A stretch of 64,000 bases of DNA from Chlorobium sp. GTDB taxonomy: Bacteria > Bacteroidota > Chlorobiia > Chlorobiales > Chlorobiaceae. Positions 16,962 through 26,302 of this stretch are shown piece after piece. A model generated the notes under the pieces. It saw only the letters and a list, made by a program, of their open reading frames with translations. It was not told the DNA's origin and did not search any database. The number at the start of each line of letters is the position of its first letter. Within the stretch, counting starts at the first letter, position 1. The stretch lies in the NCBI RefSeq assembly GCF_021740465.1, contig NZ_JAIOZR010000009.1, positions 1 to 64,000 on the forward strand. The letters run 5' to 3'. The position numbers and the translations under genes are program-made.

Positions 16962-18119
16962 ATGAAACACCTGCCTGTACTGTTCGGCTACCATGCCTCG
17001 AACATAGGAAACAGCCACATCCCCCTGTCGCTCTGCCGGTTCTGGAACGAATCAGGACGACCTGCTACACTCACCGTACCCGGTGCAGACCCGGCATTCA
17101 GCTATCCATGGCTGAACCCGGTAACATCAGGATTCACAAGAACAGCGCTCTACAAACTCACCAACCCCGGGCAGTCACGGGCAATAACCGAAGCGATTTT
17201 TTTCAGACGCGAAGCATCATCATCCCCGGTCTATCTCTGGGCAGGCCTCTCACTCGACATCTTCCGGCATTTCCGGGAAAAAGGTGCAAGCATTATCATC
17301 GAACGGATCAACTGCCACCGCGCAACCTCCCGCAACATTCTGAAACAGGCCGCGGAAACATGGGGCATACCGACACCCGAACCATTCCCCCAAAAGGAAA
17401 TCGACGACGAAAACCACAAGCTTGACATCGCCGATGCCATTTTCTGTCCAAGCCCAATGGTAAAAGCATCCATGCTTGAGAACAACATCCCGGAAAGCAA
17501 ACTGCTCCCGAGCAGTTACGGATGGGCTCCTGAACGATTTCCCTCCATCTCGCCCGATAAAAAGGAAAACCCGAAACCGGTATTCCTCTTTGCCGGAACG
17601 ATCTGTATGCGCAAAGGCATACCCCTGCTCCTCGAAGCATGGAACCGTGCCGCGCTCGACGCCGAACTGGTACTTTGCGGCAAAATCGATGAACCCATGC
17701 GTCAGCTTGTCGAACAACAGCTGGCTACCGGAACGGTGCGTCACATAGCCTACACCCGCAACATCGGCCAGATCTTCAGCATGGCCGATGCATTCGTCTT
17801 CCCCAGCCTCGAAGAAGGCGGCCCCATGGTCACCTACGAAGCAATGGCACACGGCATCCCTCCAATCGTAACCGCAATGGGAGCCGGAGCGATAGCTGAA
17901 AACGGCAAAAACGGCATTGTCCTGCCCGATCTCGATCCAGACTCCTGGGCAGCTGCATTGACCGATATGGCAACAAACCCTGAAAAACGCAACCTGCTTG
18001 GCGCGGCAGCACAACAGCGAGCCATGGACTTTACCTGGCAGAACGTCGCCATGCAACGGGCGCTTCTGCTCGAAAAACGCTATCCGCAACTCTGGAACCA
18101 GACACACGAACAAGCATGA
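16962..18119 (+). CDS. glycosyltransferase family 4 (group 1)
   Basis: 385 residues, GT-B fold. The donor-binding C-terminal half contains FLFAGTICMRKGIPLLLEAW, then a sugar-nucleotide region around FVFPSLEEGGPMVTYEAMAHG with the E-x7-E pattern, and AIAENGKNGIVLP. The N-terminal half is only weakly similar to known families. Starts 10 bases after the Wzz-like gene and overlaps the next gene by 4 bases, so it is part of the same transcript. Confidence 0.88.
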   Translation: MKHLPVLFGYHASNIGNSHIPLSLCRFWNESGRPATLTVPGADPAFSYPWLNPVTSGFTRTALYKLTNPGQSRAITEAIFFRREASSSPVYLWAGLSLDIFRHFREKGASIIIERINCHRATSRNILKQAAETWGIPTPEPFPQKEIDDENHKLDIADAIFCPSPMVKASMLENNIPESKLLPSSYGWAPERFPSISPDKKENPKPVFLFAGTICMRKGIPLLLEAWNRAALDAELVLCGKIDEPMRQLVEQQLATGTVRHIAYTRNIGQIFSMADAFVFPSLEEGGPMVTYEAMAHGIPPIVTAMGAGAIAENGKNGIVLPDLDPDSWAAALTDMATNPEKRNLLGAAAQQRAMDFTWQNVAMQRALLLEKRYPQLWNQTHEQA

Positions 18120-18625
18120 TATCGGCAACGGAACCCGACTGGAACAGGGAAAACATCGTTCCCGGCCGCTATGAACCGGCAAAATACCTGATGGCGGCAG
18201 TCAGAAGCTATCAGCATGCCGCAAAACGAGGTGGCATCATCGGCAAACTCGCAAAACCGTTCCATGTCATGCGCCACCGCTTCTGGAGTGCCGTCAGCGG
18301 CGCCGACATCCCTGTCAACTCCCGAATCGGAGGCGGGCTGCTCATGCCCCACCCCAACGGCATTGTCGTACACCCCGACGCAGAAATCGGCCCGAACTGC
18401 CTCATCTTCCAGCAGGTAACCATAGGTACCGGAGGCCCGAAAGCCGGTACGCCCCGGATTGGAGGCCATGTCGATATCGGTGCCGGAGCAAAAATCCTCG
18501 GAGGCGTCACCATAGGATCGCATGCCCGCATCGGCGCCAACGCCGTTGTAATCGACGACATACCTGAAAACGCAACGGCGGCCGGCATACCGGCAAAAAT
18601 CGTCAGCAAAGAGAAAACACCATGA
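18116..18625 (+). CDS. serine acetyltransferase-like hexapeptide acyltransferase (second paralogue)
   Basis: 169 residues. CysE-type core with MPHPNGIVVHPDAEIGPN, QQVTIGTGG, HVDIGAGAKILGGVTIG and the end segment AAGIPAKIV. Unlike the copy at 8830 it keeps the VTIGTGGP loop close to classic serine acetyltransferases. Overlaps both neighbours by 4 bases. A role in O-acetylating the polysaccharide is inferred from context; it could instead make O-acetylserine. Confidence 0.85.
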   Translation: MISATEPDWNRENIVPGRYEPAKYLMAAVRSYQHAAKRGGIIGKLAKPFHVMRHRFWSAVSGADIPVNSRIGGGLLMPHPNGIVVHPDAEIGPNCLIFQQVTIGTGGPKAGTPRIGGHVDIGAGAKILGGVTIGSHARIGANAVVIDDIPENATAAGIPAKIVSKEKTP

Positions 18626-20070
18626 GCGGAGCACAGGGAAACATCATGGTACCCATAGCCATGTTCGGCTGGATACCCTTCGTCATCCTGCTCTTCAAAA
18701 AATTTGAAGCCCGGTTGGCGGTTGTCATAGCCTTCGTTTCTGGCTGGATGTTCCTGCCCGTTGCATCATTCAAGTTCCCGGTTCTGCCCGACTATACCAA
18801 AACATCGGCAACCTGTGTCGGCATTCTTGCCGGAGCCTGGCTCTTCGACAAAGCAAGATTCTCATCCTTCACCTTCAACTCGCTCGACATCCCCATGGTA
18901 CTCTGGTGCATCGCACCATTTTTTTCCTCGGTATTCAACGGACTCGGAGCATATGACGGCTTTTCGGCGGCCTTTGCCCAAAGCGTCACCTGGGGACTGC
19001 CCTACTACATCGCCCGAATCTATTTCTGCGATACCCGTTCGCTCTGGCTGCTTGCCATGGCCATCTTCATCGGAGCTATTGTCTATATCCCCTTCTGCTG
19101 GTTCGAACTGATCATGAGTCCGCAATTGCACCGCATCACCTACGGCTACCACCAGCATAACTTCCTCCAGACCATGCGGGACGGCGGCGGCTTCCGGCCC
19201 ATGGTTTACATGGATCACGGCCTCATGACCTCAATGTGGATGGTGCTCGGGGTATTTCTCGGCACATGGCTGCTCATTATCAAGGAACTGCCGCCTAAAA
19301 TTCTCCGGCTCCCCTCGCGCTACCTCCTCGGGTTACTATTCCTGACAACCCTCATGATGCAATCTATGGGAGCCATCACGCTGCTCCTCATCGGTCTTGC
19401 CGTCATGGTTATCTCAACACGCGGCAAATCGGCCATCCCCGTCATCATCCTGCTCAGCGTCCCGACCCTCTATGCCTATACCCGCTCGACCGGCATCTGG
19501 GACGGTCGGAACCTCTCCGGTTTTGTCGAAGAAAAATTCAGCGCAACACGGGCACAATCGCTCCAGTTTCGCTTCGACAACGAAGCTATCCTTATCGACA
19601 AAGCCATGCAGGGCACCTTTTTTGGCTGGGGTGGCTACGGACGATCGAGGGTACACAACGATAAAGGAAAAGACATCAGCGTCACCGACGGGCTCTGGAT
19701 AATCGTACTCGGAACCAGCGGCATCTACGGCCTTGCCACACTCACCATTGCAGTCCAGCTGCCTGTACTGCTCTTTACCATGCGCATAAAGCCGGAAAGG
19801 TGGAAAGAAAAACGAATGGCAGCTCCGGCGGTCATGGCAATATACCTGAGCATCTACATGATCGACAACCTGCTCAATGCCATGATCAACCCTATCTACA
19901 TGCTCTTCTGCGGAGGACTCACGAGCATGCTGATCCATCAGCCGGCATATGCGACAAACACACTGGATGAACACGACAGTTCAACCAGTCACCATCTCTA
20001 TCCGGAACCGCTTTCCGCAACCCGGTACATTACGGCAACATGCCAGATACCATCACGATTCATCAGCTGA
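18622..20070 (+). CDS. O-antigen polymerase/ligase-like membrane protein (Wzy-like)
   Basis: 482 residues with about 10-12 hydrophobic segments and a large hydrophilic loop (about 295-350) bearing WDGRNLSGFVEEKFS and FGWGGYGRSRVH, which resembles the periplasmic loop of O-antigen ligase/polymerase-like proteins. It would join flipped repeat units. No exosortase motif (the Cys/Arg/His set) was found. The C-terminal about 35 residues are polar. Overlaps the acetyltransferase gene by 4 bases. Confidence 0.78.
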   Translation: MSGAQGNIMVPIAMFGWIPFVILLFKKFEARLAVVIAFVSGWMFLPVASFKFPVLPDYTKTSATCVGILAGAWLFDKARFSSFTFNSLDIPMVLWCIAPFFSSVFNGLGAYDGFSAAFAQSVTWGLPYYIARIYFCDTRSLWLLAMAIFIGAIVYIPFCWFELIMSPQLHRITYGYHQHNFLQTMRDGGGFRPMVYMDHGLMTSMWMVLGVFLGTWLLIIKELPPKILRLPSRYLLGLLFLTTLMMQSMGAITLLLIGLAVMVISTRGKSAIPVIILLSVPTLYAYTRSTGIWDGRNLSGFVEEKFSATRAQSLQFRFDNEAILIDKAMQGTFFGWGGYGRSRVHNDKGKDISVTDGLWIIVLGTSGIYGLATLTIAVQLPVLLFTMRIKPERWKEKRMAAPAVMAIYLSIYMIDNLLNAMINPIYMLFCGGLTSMLIHQPAYATNTLDEHDSSTSHHLYPEPLSATRYITATCQIPSRFIS

Positions 20071-20109
20071 ACAGCAAATACCGGAGAAAAGAAACAAGAA
20101 AGAAACACC

Positions 20110-20550
20110 ATGAAGCAGAACCGGCACATCATCAAAACCGACTGGAACCAAGCTCCCAGGCTCATCAGCTACTGGGCGCTATCGCTCCTTGTCCTCGCTG
20201 CCGGAAGTCTCATGCCCTTCACTCCCGGAGGTCTCGGAATCCTCTTCATCGATCCCATCATCCATATCGCACTCTACGCCATACTCTCATTCGTTCCTAT
20301 GGTGCTGCTCGACAACCGCAAAGCAGCCTTCCTTGTCTCCTCGGCTATCATGCCTCTCGGCTACCTGCTCGAAACTCTTCACATGATAGTAAGCGACAAC
20401 GGCTTCAACGCCCTCTACGCCCTCTTCAACAACATCGGCGTACTCCTCGGTATGGCAACCGGGTTCATCATGCGCCTGAAGCACCACTACAACGAACAAT
20501 ACGAAGAAAGCAGCAAGACAAACATCTCTCAATCGGAGAGAACACCATGA
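20110..20550 (+). CDS. VanZ-like membrane protein
   Basis: 146 residues with about four hydrophobic helices. The second carries the family pattern DPIIHIALYAILSF (Asp, then His, then Tyr), followed by PLGYLLETLHMIV with the conserved acidic residue. VanZ-like proteins occur in many polysaccharide and exosortase loci, with no established biochemical role there. Lies 39 bases after the Wzy-like gene. Confidence 0.75.
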   Translation: MKQNRHIIKTDWNQAPRLISYWALSLLVLAAGSLMPFTPGGLGILFIDPIIHIALYAILSFVPMVLLDNRKAAFLVSSAIMPLGYLLETLHMIVSDNGFNALYALFNNIGVLLGMATGFIMRLKHHYNEQYEESSKTNISQSERTP

Positions 20551-20723
20551 AACAATCCTCTCCGCATGCGAGACAACACGGCAACGCCAGAGAAACAGAG
20601 CCCGACCGGAACAGGCGCTTCCGCGGCATCGCGACACTGGCACCGCATTTGCATGAACAGAACAGGATAACTCCGCTGCACGGGTCCCGCACCCATGCAC
20701 CCTGCAGCACAAAAACACCCTAA
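20547..20723 (+). CDS. possible small basic protein
   Basis: 58 codons starting at an ATG that overlaps the stop of the VanZ-like gene and ending just before a possible start of the next glycosyltransferase (20728). Rich in Arg, His and Pro, with no motif. Its position fills the only gap here and the coupling is suggestive, but the composition looks like a non-coding frame. Confidence 0.2.
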   Translation: MKQSSPHARQHGNARETEPDRNRRFRGIATLAPHLHEQNRITPLHGSRTHAPCSTKTP

Positions 20724-21819
20724 CCCCATGCAACAGGCACTCCAAAACCACAAGCCCGTCAGCGGACCTTCCGCAGTGGACTGCGTCATCATAGGGGTCA
20801 ACAGCGAAAAAACCCTCGAGCGATGCATCCGCTCCATCCTTGAAGGCAGCTATCCGGCTGACCTGATCCGCATCTTCTATGCAGACGGAGGCTCCACTGA
20901 CAGAAGCACCACCATAGCCCGACAGTTCACCGGCGTCACCGTACTTGAGCTCAACCCCGAATACCCGACCCCCGGACTCGGCAGGAACGCCGGCTGGAAA
21001 GCCGGCAGCGCCCCATTCGTGCAATTCCTCGACTCCGACACGATCATGGACCCATCCTGGCTTGCCCTCTCTGCAAAAACCATGCATGAAAACCCGGAAC
21101 TCGGCGCCGTACGCGGTTACCGGCGCGAAATGCACCCCGAACGCTCCTTCTACAACTGGCTCGGCGACCTCGAATGGAACGACCGGCCAGGTTTGTGCCA
21201 AAGCTTCGGAGGAGACGTGCTCATCCGGCGCAAAGCGCTCGAAGAAACCGGCGGTTACGACGAAAACCTCGTCGGCGGCGAAGACCCGGAACTCGGCTGG
21301 CGCATCAGCCGGGCTGGCTGGAAAATCCTCATGCTCGACGCCCTCATGACCCGCCACGACCTCGCCATGCTTAAAGCATCGCAATACCTGCGACGCGCCT
21401 ATCGCTCCGGATACGGATTCGCTGCCGTGCAAACCCGGATCGCCCCGACAGGCGACAGTTTCTGGAAAGCCGAACAGCGGCGTATCACCACCAAAGGCGG
21501 AGGATTCATTGCCGGTGTTGCCGGTGCATTGCTCATCCCTTTACTGCAGCATAATCTCCGGGGAACAATTCTCTCGCTGCTCAGCCTCGCCGGCGGCTTG
21601 TTCCTGCTCTTCAAACCGCGCATAACAAAAGTCGGCCAATTCATGCGCGAACAACAGCTGAACCGCACCGATGCGAAAAAATACGCATGGCACTGCTCGC
21701 TCGTGGTGCTGCCACAACTGTTCGGCATCATCCGCTACCACGCAGGACAGTTAACCGGGAACCCCCTCAGAAACAGACGCAATACCCTTAAGACGGGACT
21801 ATCAACCACAAAAGCATGA
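20695..21819 (+). CDS. glycosyltransferase family 2 with C-terminal membrane segments
   Basis: 374 residues. N-terminal GT-A core: VDCVIIGVNSEKTLERCIRS, FYADGGSTDRS, the metal-binding FLDSDTIMDPSW, and GGEDPELGWRISRAGW in the acceptor region. Two hydrophobic segments lie near residues 270-310. The start could also be the ATG at 20728, which would remove 11 residues and the overlap with the small ORF. Overlaps the following gene by 4 bases. Confidence 0.85.
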   Translation: MHPAAQKHPNPMQQALQNHKPVSGPSAVDCVIIGVNSEKTLERCIRSILEGSYPADLIRIFYADGGSTDRSTTIARQFTGVTVLELNPEYPTPGLGRNAGWKAGSAPFVQFLDSDTIMDPSWLALSAKTMHENPELGAVRGYRREMHPERSFYNWLGDLEWNDRPGLCQSFGGDVLIRRKALEETGGYDENLVGGEDPELGWRISRAGWKILMLDALMTRHDLAMLKASQYLRRAYRSGYGFAAVQTRIAPTGDSFWKAEQRRITTKGGGFIAGVAGALLIPLLQHNLRGTILSLLSLAGGLFLLFKPRITKVGQFMREQQLNRTDAKKYAWHCSLVVLPQLFGIIRYHAGQLTGNPLRNRRNTLKTGLSTTKA

Positions 21820-23036
21820 ACAGCCAATCCATAGCATACCTCTGCAGCGAATACCCGGCCATCTCCCACACCTTCATCTACAGGGAAATCCAGTCGCTCC
21901 GCCAGAACGGGTTCACAGTGCACACCGCCTCGATCCGCAGACCCGAAAAGGTAGACATCATGACCCCTGACGAACAGAAAGAGGCGCAAAATACCCTTAT
22001 GGTACTGAGCCAGCCGGTATCGGCCATCATCCGCGCACACCTCGGCTGTCTCCTGAAAAACCCCGCCGGCTACCTGAAAATGGCTGCCACCGCTTTCCGC
22101 CTCACGGTATCCGGACCCAAAGACCCGGTACGGGCAGCCGCCTACTTCGTCGAAGCAGGCATCCTCATCCCCTGGATTCAGCATAACGGCATCACGCACA
22201 TTCACGAGCACTTTGCCAACCCCACGGCAATCGTCGCCATGCTCATAAAACGCTACGGAGCCATCACCTACAGTATCTCCGTGCACGGCCCCGACATTTT
22301 CTACACTGTCGACACCGCCATGCTCCAGGAAAAAATCAGGGAAGCATCGTTCGTCCGCTGCATCAGCCACTACTGCCGCAGTCAGGTCATGCGTCTTGCC
22401 GATCCGGTCATCTGGAACCGCTTTCACATCGTACGCTGCGGCATCGACCCGGAACTTTACTCCCCGCGCCCGGATCCCGACAACGTCATTCCCCGGCTGC
22501 TCTGCGTCGGCCGACTCGTACCCGCCAAAGGCCAGCACATCCTGCTTGAAGCCTGCGCCATCCTCAAGCGCGAAGGCACGCCGTTCCGGCTCACCTTCAC
22601 CGGCGACGGCCCCGACCGGACTTCGCTCGAAGAGCATACGCGAACCCACGGCATCCGGGATCTCGTCACCTTCACCGGTGCACTCGGACAGGATAAGGTC
22701 CGCCTGCAGTACGACCAGGCCGACATCTTCGTGCTCGCAAGCTTTGCTGAAGGCGTACCGGTCGTGCTCATGGAAGCCATGGCCAAGGAAATACCGGTGG
22801 TCTCGACACGCATCACCGGCATCCCCGAACTCATTGACCACGAACACGACGGGCTGCTCGCCATACCAGGCGATCCCGAAGACCTCGCCCGGCAGCTTAC
22901 AGCTCTCCTTGCCAATTCCGCACTGCGTAGGGAGTACGGCAAGGCAGGCAGGCTAAAGGTGATCGAACGGTACAACCAACACCAGAACAACTCACAGCTT
23001 GGCGACCACTTCCGGAACCAGCATAAACAACCCTGA
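21816..23036 (+). CDS. glycosyltransferase family 4, colanic-acid type
   Basis: 406 residues, GT-B fold. Begins IAYLCSEYPAISHTFIYREI, the opening seen in WcaL/AmsK-like transferases. HIHEHFANPTA and SVHGPDIFY lie in the N-domain. The C-domain has LLCVGRLVPAKGQHILLEA, FTGDGPDR and FAEGVPVVLMEAMAKE with the E-x7-E pattern. Ends 5 bases before the next GT2 gene. Confidence 0.9.
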   Translation: MNSQSIAYLCSEYPAISHTFIYREIQSLRQNGFTVHTASIRRPEKVDIMTPDEQKEAQNTLMVLSQPVSAIIRAHLGCLLKNPAGYLKMAATAFRLTVSGPKDPVRAAAYFVEAGILIPWIQHNGITHIHEHFANPTAIVAMLIKRYGAITYSISVHGPDIFYTVDTAMLQEKIREASFVRCISHYCRSQVMRLADPVIWNRFHIVRCGIDPELYSPRPDPDNVIPRLLCVGRLVPAKGQHILLEACAILKREGTPFRLTFTGDGPDRTSLEEHTRTHGIRDLVTFTGALGQDKVRLQYDQADIFVLASFAEGVPVVLMEAMAKEIPVVSTRITGIPELIDHEHDGLLAIPGDPEDLARQLTALLANSALRREYGKAGRLKVIERYNQHQNNSQLGDHFRNQHKQP

Positions 23037-23041
23037 GCATC

Positions 23042-24226
23042 ATGGACATCATCATCACCATAGTAATTGTCCTGCTCTCACTGCCGGCACTCTATCTCTT
23101 CCTGACTACCATCGCCGCGTACTTCTTCAGAAAAGAGGAGAACGGACCGAACCACTTCCTCAATATCGGCGTACTTATCCCCGCCCACAACGAAGAAGAA
23201 GGCATCACCCGTACTGTCCAGAACGTGCTTGCCTGTGACTACCCGGCAAACCGGCGGGAAATCTTTGTTATCGCCGACAACTGCACCGACCACACCGCCA
23301 ATGCCGCCCGCAACGCCGGGGCTACGGTATGCGAACGCACCGACACAATCAACCGGGGCAAAGGCCAGGCGCTCGACTGGTTCCTGCGAAACCACATGAA
23401 CCTCTACCGCGATACCGACGTCATCACAATTATCGATGCAGACACCGCACCGGAAATCGGCTTCTTGCGTGAAATCAGCCTTTCGCTCAGCCAACCCCGA
23501 ATAGAGGCAGTGCAAGCATACAACGGCGTCAGCAACCCCCGAGCAGGATGGAGACCGGGGCTTATCGACGCAGCCTTCAACGTTTTCAACCACCTTCGCG
23601 TTGCGGGGGCCTTTCTCCTCGGAGGAAGCTGCATGCTTAAAGGCAACGGTATGGCTTTCCGTACGAAGCTGCTCCAGAGTACAGGATGGCCCAGCCACTC
23701 CATCGTCGAAGACATGGAATACAGCCTTCTGCTGCTCCAGCAAGGCACAAGCGTGCACTACAACCCCGAAGCCGTCATCCGTAGCGAAATGGTCAGGAGC
23801 GGCAAAAACGCCTCCAGCCAGCGCAGCCGCTGGGAAGGCGGGCGCTTCAACCTTGTTGCAGAACTGACCCTACCCCTCTTCAAACGTTTCATGACGACAG
23901 GCAGTCCACAATACCTTGTTGCCCTTGCAGAGCTTGTCGTTCCGCCTCTCTCTCTGCTCGTGCTGCTCTTCCTCGGCGGCACCATTCTCGCCCTTCTTCC
24001 CGGCGACCCCCGGTGGTTGCTTGTACCGGTCTCCTGGTGGGCCATACTGTTCTTCTACGTAGCCTCAGGCCAGATCCAGCGCAAGGCCCCCCTTTCGACA
24101 TGGGCCGTACTACTCTCCGCCCCGCTCTACGTACTCTGGAAAATCCCTATCTACGCAGCGATGCTCATCCGCAAAAAAAGCGAAGCCTGGATCAGAACCG
24201 CACGCGAACCCGACACCAACAGCTGA
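23042..24226 (+). CDS. membrane-bound glycosyltransferase family 2
   Basis: 394 residues. An N-terminal membrane helix (about 2-25) is followed by a processive-type GT2 domain: VLIPAHNEEEGITRTV, IIDADTAPE (DxD), EDMEYSLLLLQQG, and SQRSRWEGGRF, which matches the QxxRW motif of cellulose/hyaluronan-synthase-like enzymes. Three to four hydrophobic segments close the protein. It could polymerise or add a branch sugar at the membrane. Confidence 0.88.
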   Translation: MDIIITIVIVLLSLPALYLFLTTIAAYFFRKEENGPNHFLNIGVLIPAHNEEEGITRTVQNVLACDYPANRREIFVIADNCTDHTANAARNAGATVCERTDTINRGKGQALDWFLRNHMNLYRDTDVITIIDADTAPEIGFLREISLSLSQPRIEAVQAYNGVSNPRAGWRPGLIDAAFNVFNHLRVAGAFLLGGSCMLKGNGMAFRTKLLQSTGWPSHSIVEDMEYSLLLLQQGTSVHYNPEAVIRSEMVRSGKNASSQRSRWEGGRFNLVAELTLPLFKRFMTTGSPQYLVALAELVVPPLSLLVLLFLGGTILALLPGDPRWLLVPVSWWAILFFYVASGQIQRKAPLSTWAVLLSAPLYVLWKIPIYAAMLIRKKSEAWIRTAREPDTNS

Positions 24227-24230
24227 AACC

Positions 24231-25214
24231 ATGGCGACGAAACAAAAAAAACGCAACATACCGGTAGACACGCTTCGGGGAATGGCCTGCATCATGCTGG
24301 TAGCCTACCACGTCATCGGCAACACACCCCAAACAGGCCTCAGGCTGCATGAAGGATTTCTAAAGGACGCAAACGAACTTCTTGCCTACATCCGTATGCC
24401 CCTCTTTACCTTCCTCTCCGGACTCGTCTACGGCTGGCGCCCATTCTCCGACGACTGGAAAGCCTTCATCAACGGCAAGGTACGCCGCCTCATCGTGCCC
24501 ATGCTCGTCGTAGGCACCATCTTCGCTCTCTTCCAGGCTTACACACCCGGCACCAACTCCCAGATCAAAGAGTGGCACTACCTGCACATCCTGCCGGTTG
24601 CCCACTACTGGTTCATCGAGTCGCTCTTCGTCATCTTTCTCGCCATCCTGCTGCTCGAATACTGGAAAGTGCTCCACACCCGGACAGGCTTTGCTGTCAT
24701 ATACGTCGCCTCGGCAATCGCCTACGTCACCAATACCGGAATCCCCTGGTTCTCCATTGTCGGTGCCTTCTATCTCTTCCCCTACTTCCTCGCAGGTCTC
24801 TACTGCACCCGCTTCCCACTCCAGGTCAGACATGCCCGTGCTACAGGTTATATCACCATAACCTTCGTTATTCTTTTCCTCGTGTTTTTCGGGCATGAAT
24901 ACGCCGGGGAACGTCGTTCACTCAATGCACTCATCATCGGCACCGCAGCATGCATCGCACTGTTGCTCACAAAAGCCGAATCTCCATGGCTTGCCGCAAT
25001 CGGCAACTACTCCTACGCCATCTACCTCTTCCACGTCTTTTTCACTGCCGCATCGAGGATAGCGCTCATGAAAATCGGGGTAACCGATATCTGGATGCTC
25101 TTCACGGCAGGAACGATAGCCGGCGTCACCGGCCCGATACTCTTTGAAATCATCGCATCAAAACACAACGCATCGCGTATACTCTTCCTCGGCCAAAGCC
25201 CGTTACGCCGTTAA
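24231..25214 (+). CDS. acyltransferase family 3 membrane protein
   Basis: 327 residues, about 10 transmembrane helices. The N-terminus has the family signature RNIPVDTLRGMACIMLVAYH with the conserved Arg and His, and later RMPLFTFLSGLVYG. Such proteins add acetyl or other acyl groups to surface polysaccharides. It starts 4 bases after the GT2 gene. A second, quite different member is fused to an adenylation domain at 28302-30956. Confidence 0.88.
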   Translation: MATKQKKRNIPVDTLRGMACIMLVAYHVIGNTPQTGLRLHEGFLKDANELLAYIRMPLFTFLSGLVYGWRPFSDDWKAFINGKVRRLIVPMLVVGTIFALFQAYTPGTNSQIKEWHYLHILPVAHYWFIESLFVIFLAILLLEYWKVLHTRTGFAVIYVASAIAYVTNTGIPWFSIVGAFYLFPYFLAGLYCTRFPLQVRHARATGYITITFVILFLVFFGHEYAGERRSLNALIIGTAACIALLLTKAESPWLAAIGNYSYAIYLFHVFFTAASRIALMKIGVTDIWMLFTAGTIAGVTGPILFEIIASKHNASRILFLGQSPLRR

Positions 25215-25227
25215 CACCCTGAAAAAC

Positions 25228-25962
25228 ATGATCATAACCATGAACATCACAGACCACTTCCAGAAAACGGCCATCATCAACCTGCCAGAAAGAAAAGACA
25301 GGAGAACCGAAACTATTGCGGAATGCAAACGGATAAACTGCACCATAGACAACCATAAAACGGCATTCTTCCCGGCCGTCAAACCCGCCGAACCCGCAGG
25401 CTTTCCATCGATCGGCGTTCGGGGCTGTTTCCTCAGCCACATGGAGGTCATCAGGCAGGCACAGCAGTACCAACTCGGAAACATCCTCGTCATGGAAGAC
25501 GATATCGCCTTCACACCATCGGCAAACGCCATTCTCGCCGAAGCCATGCTGGAACTCGCAGGAAAAGAGTGGGGATTCCTCTATCTCGGGCACGAATACC
25601 CGGTTGACTCCAGCAGGAAAGAGCGACTCCTTGCAATCCACGAACCATTGCTCCTCGCCCACTGCTATGCTGTTAACAGCACCATCTTCCAGAGCTTCCT
25701 CGCCTTCCTCGAGCAGCTTCTCCAGCGACCTCCCGGCCATCCCGACGGTGGCCCCATGCACTACGACGGCGCCATCTCCACCTTCCGCATGCAGAATCCG
25801 GGCATAACAACCTACATCCTCAATCCGAGCATCGCTTACCAGCGAAGCTCCCGCACCGACTTGCACGAAATCTCGCTCTGGGATAGGATGCCTTTTCTCA
25901 GCCCGTTCATCAAAAGCATGCGAACACTAAAAAATACAATGAAACGGCTTTCACTACAGTAA
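25228..25962 (+). CDS. glycosyltransferase family 25 (LPS-type)
   Basis: 244 residues. Recognised by AIINLPERKDRRTETI, GCFLSHMEVIRQA and NILVMEDDIAFT, the block around the acidic motif typical of LgtB/LpsA-type enzymes. The start is ATG 25228 or ATG 25240; the longer open frame overlaps the acyltransferase gene. It is the last clear gene of the polysaccharide run before the mobile-element patch. Confidence 0.88.
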   Translation: MIITMNITDHFQKTAIINLPERKDRRTETIAECKRINCTIDNHKTAFFPAVKPAEPAGFPSIGVRGCFLSHMEVIRQAQQYQLGNILVMEDDIAFTPSANAILAEAMLELAGKEWGFLYLGHEYPVDSSRKERLLAIHEPLLLAHCYAVNSTIFQSFLAFLEQLLQRPPGHPDGGPMHYDGAISTFRMQNPGITTYILNPSIAYQRSSRTDLHEISLWDRMPFLSPFIKSMRTLKNTMKRLSLQ

Positions 25963-25980
25963 GCAGAAGCACAAGAGAAC

Positions 25981-26217
25981 ATGAAACAGATGGATGAAAT
26001 CAAGGACAGCCACCAAAGCATTCACCAGACCCATGGAAGTCCTCTTATTGCTGAAAAAGCGATTCAGGTGCAGTCAATCCCGAACCGTACGATTAATGTT
26101 CTTTATTGGTATTCACTCGAAGACCTGGAAGAAGTTTCAAGGTCAAGGCTGACTCAAACCATCAAGAACCGATTGCACCCAACCTGCTTGGGCAGGATTT
26201 CACGACTGGGTTATTAA
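25981..26217 (+). CDS. doubtful small ORF next to the IS200 element
   Basis: 78 codons, 18 bases after the GT25 gene. No family recognised and no strong coding signature, although it is plausibly in the same transcript. It may be the truncated start of a gene interrupted when the IS200-type element arrived just downstream, or no gene at all. Confidence 0.25.
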   Translation: MKQMDEIKDSHQSIHQTHGSPLIAEKAIQVQSIPNRTINVLYWYSLEDLEEVSRSRLTQTIKNRLHPTCLGRISRLGY

Positions 26218-26273
26218 CGAATCATTTTCAACCAAAGGCTTTGGCATCTTTAATCTCTAAGGGTCAAATTCCC

Positions 26274-26287
26274 CGAAGCTTGCTTCG
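26274..26287. repeat. IS200 left-end hairpin
   Basis: Perfect 6-bp stem CGAAGC/GCTTCG with a TT loop, 15 bases before the transposase start. Its core is the same as in the right-end hairpin. Confidence 0.7.
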
Positions 26288-26302
26288 AAAAATGAGCTAA
26301 AA

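Noticed and set aside
18622-20070. Exosortase (EpsH-type) candidate, as often found with PrsR-like activators and VanZ-like genes
   Set aside because: The catalytic Cys/Arg/His pattern was not found; the large hydrophilic loop fits an O-antigen polymerase/ligase-like protein better, and no PEP-CTERM protein was seen.
20287-21432. Long - strand open frame (381 codons) opposite the VanZ-like and GT2 genes
   Set aside because: It is antisense to well-supported + strand genes, has no domain signature and a composition (Glu, Val, Cys, His rich) typical of reverse-complement frames in GC-rich coding DNA.
21735-22847. Long - strand open frame (370 codons) opposite the GT4 gene
   Set aside because: Mirror of a clear glycosyltransferase gene; no motif and Asp/Gly/Val-rich shadow composition.
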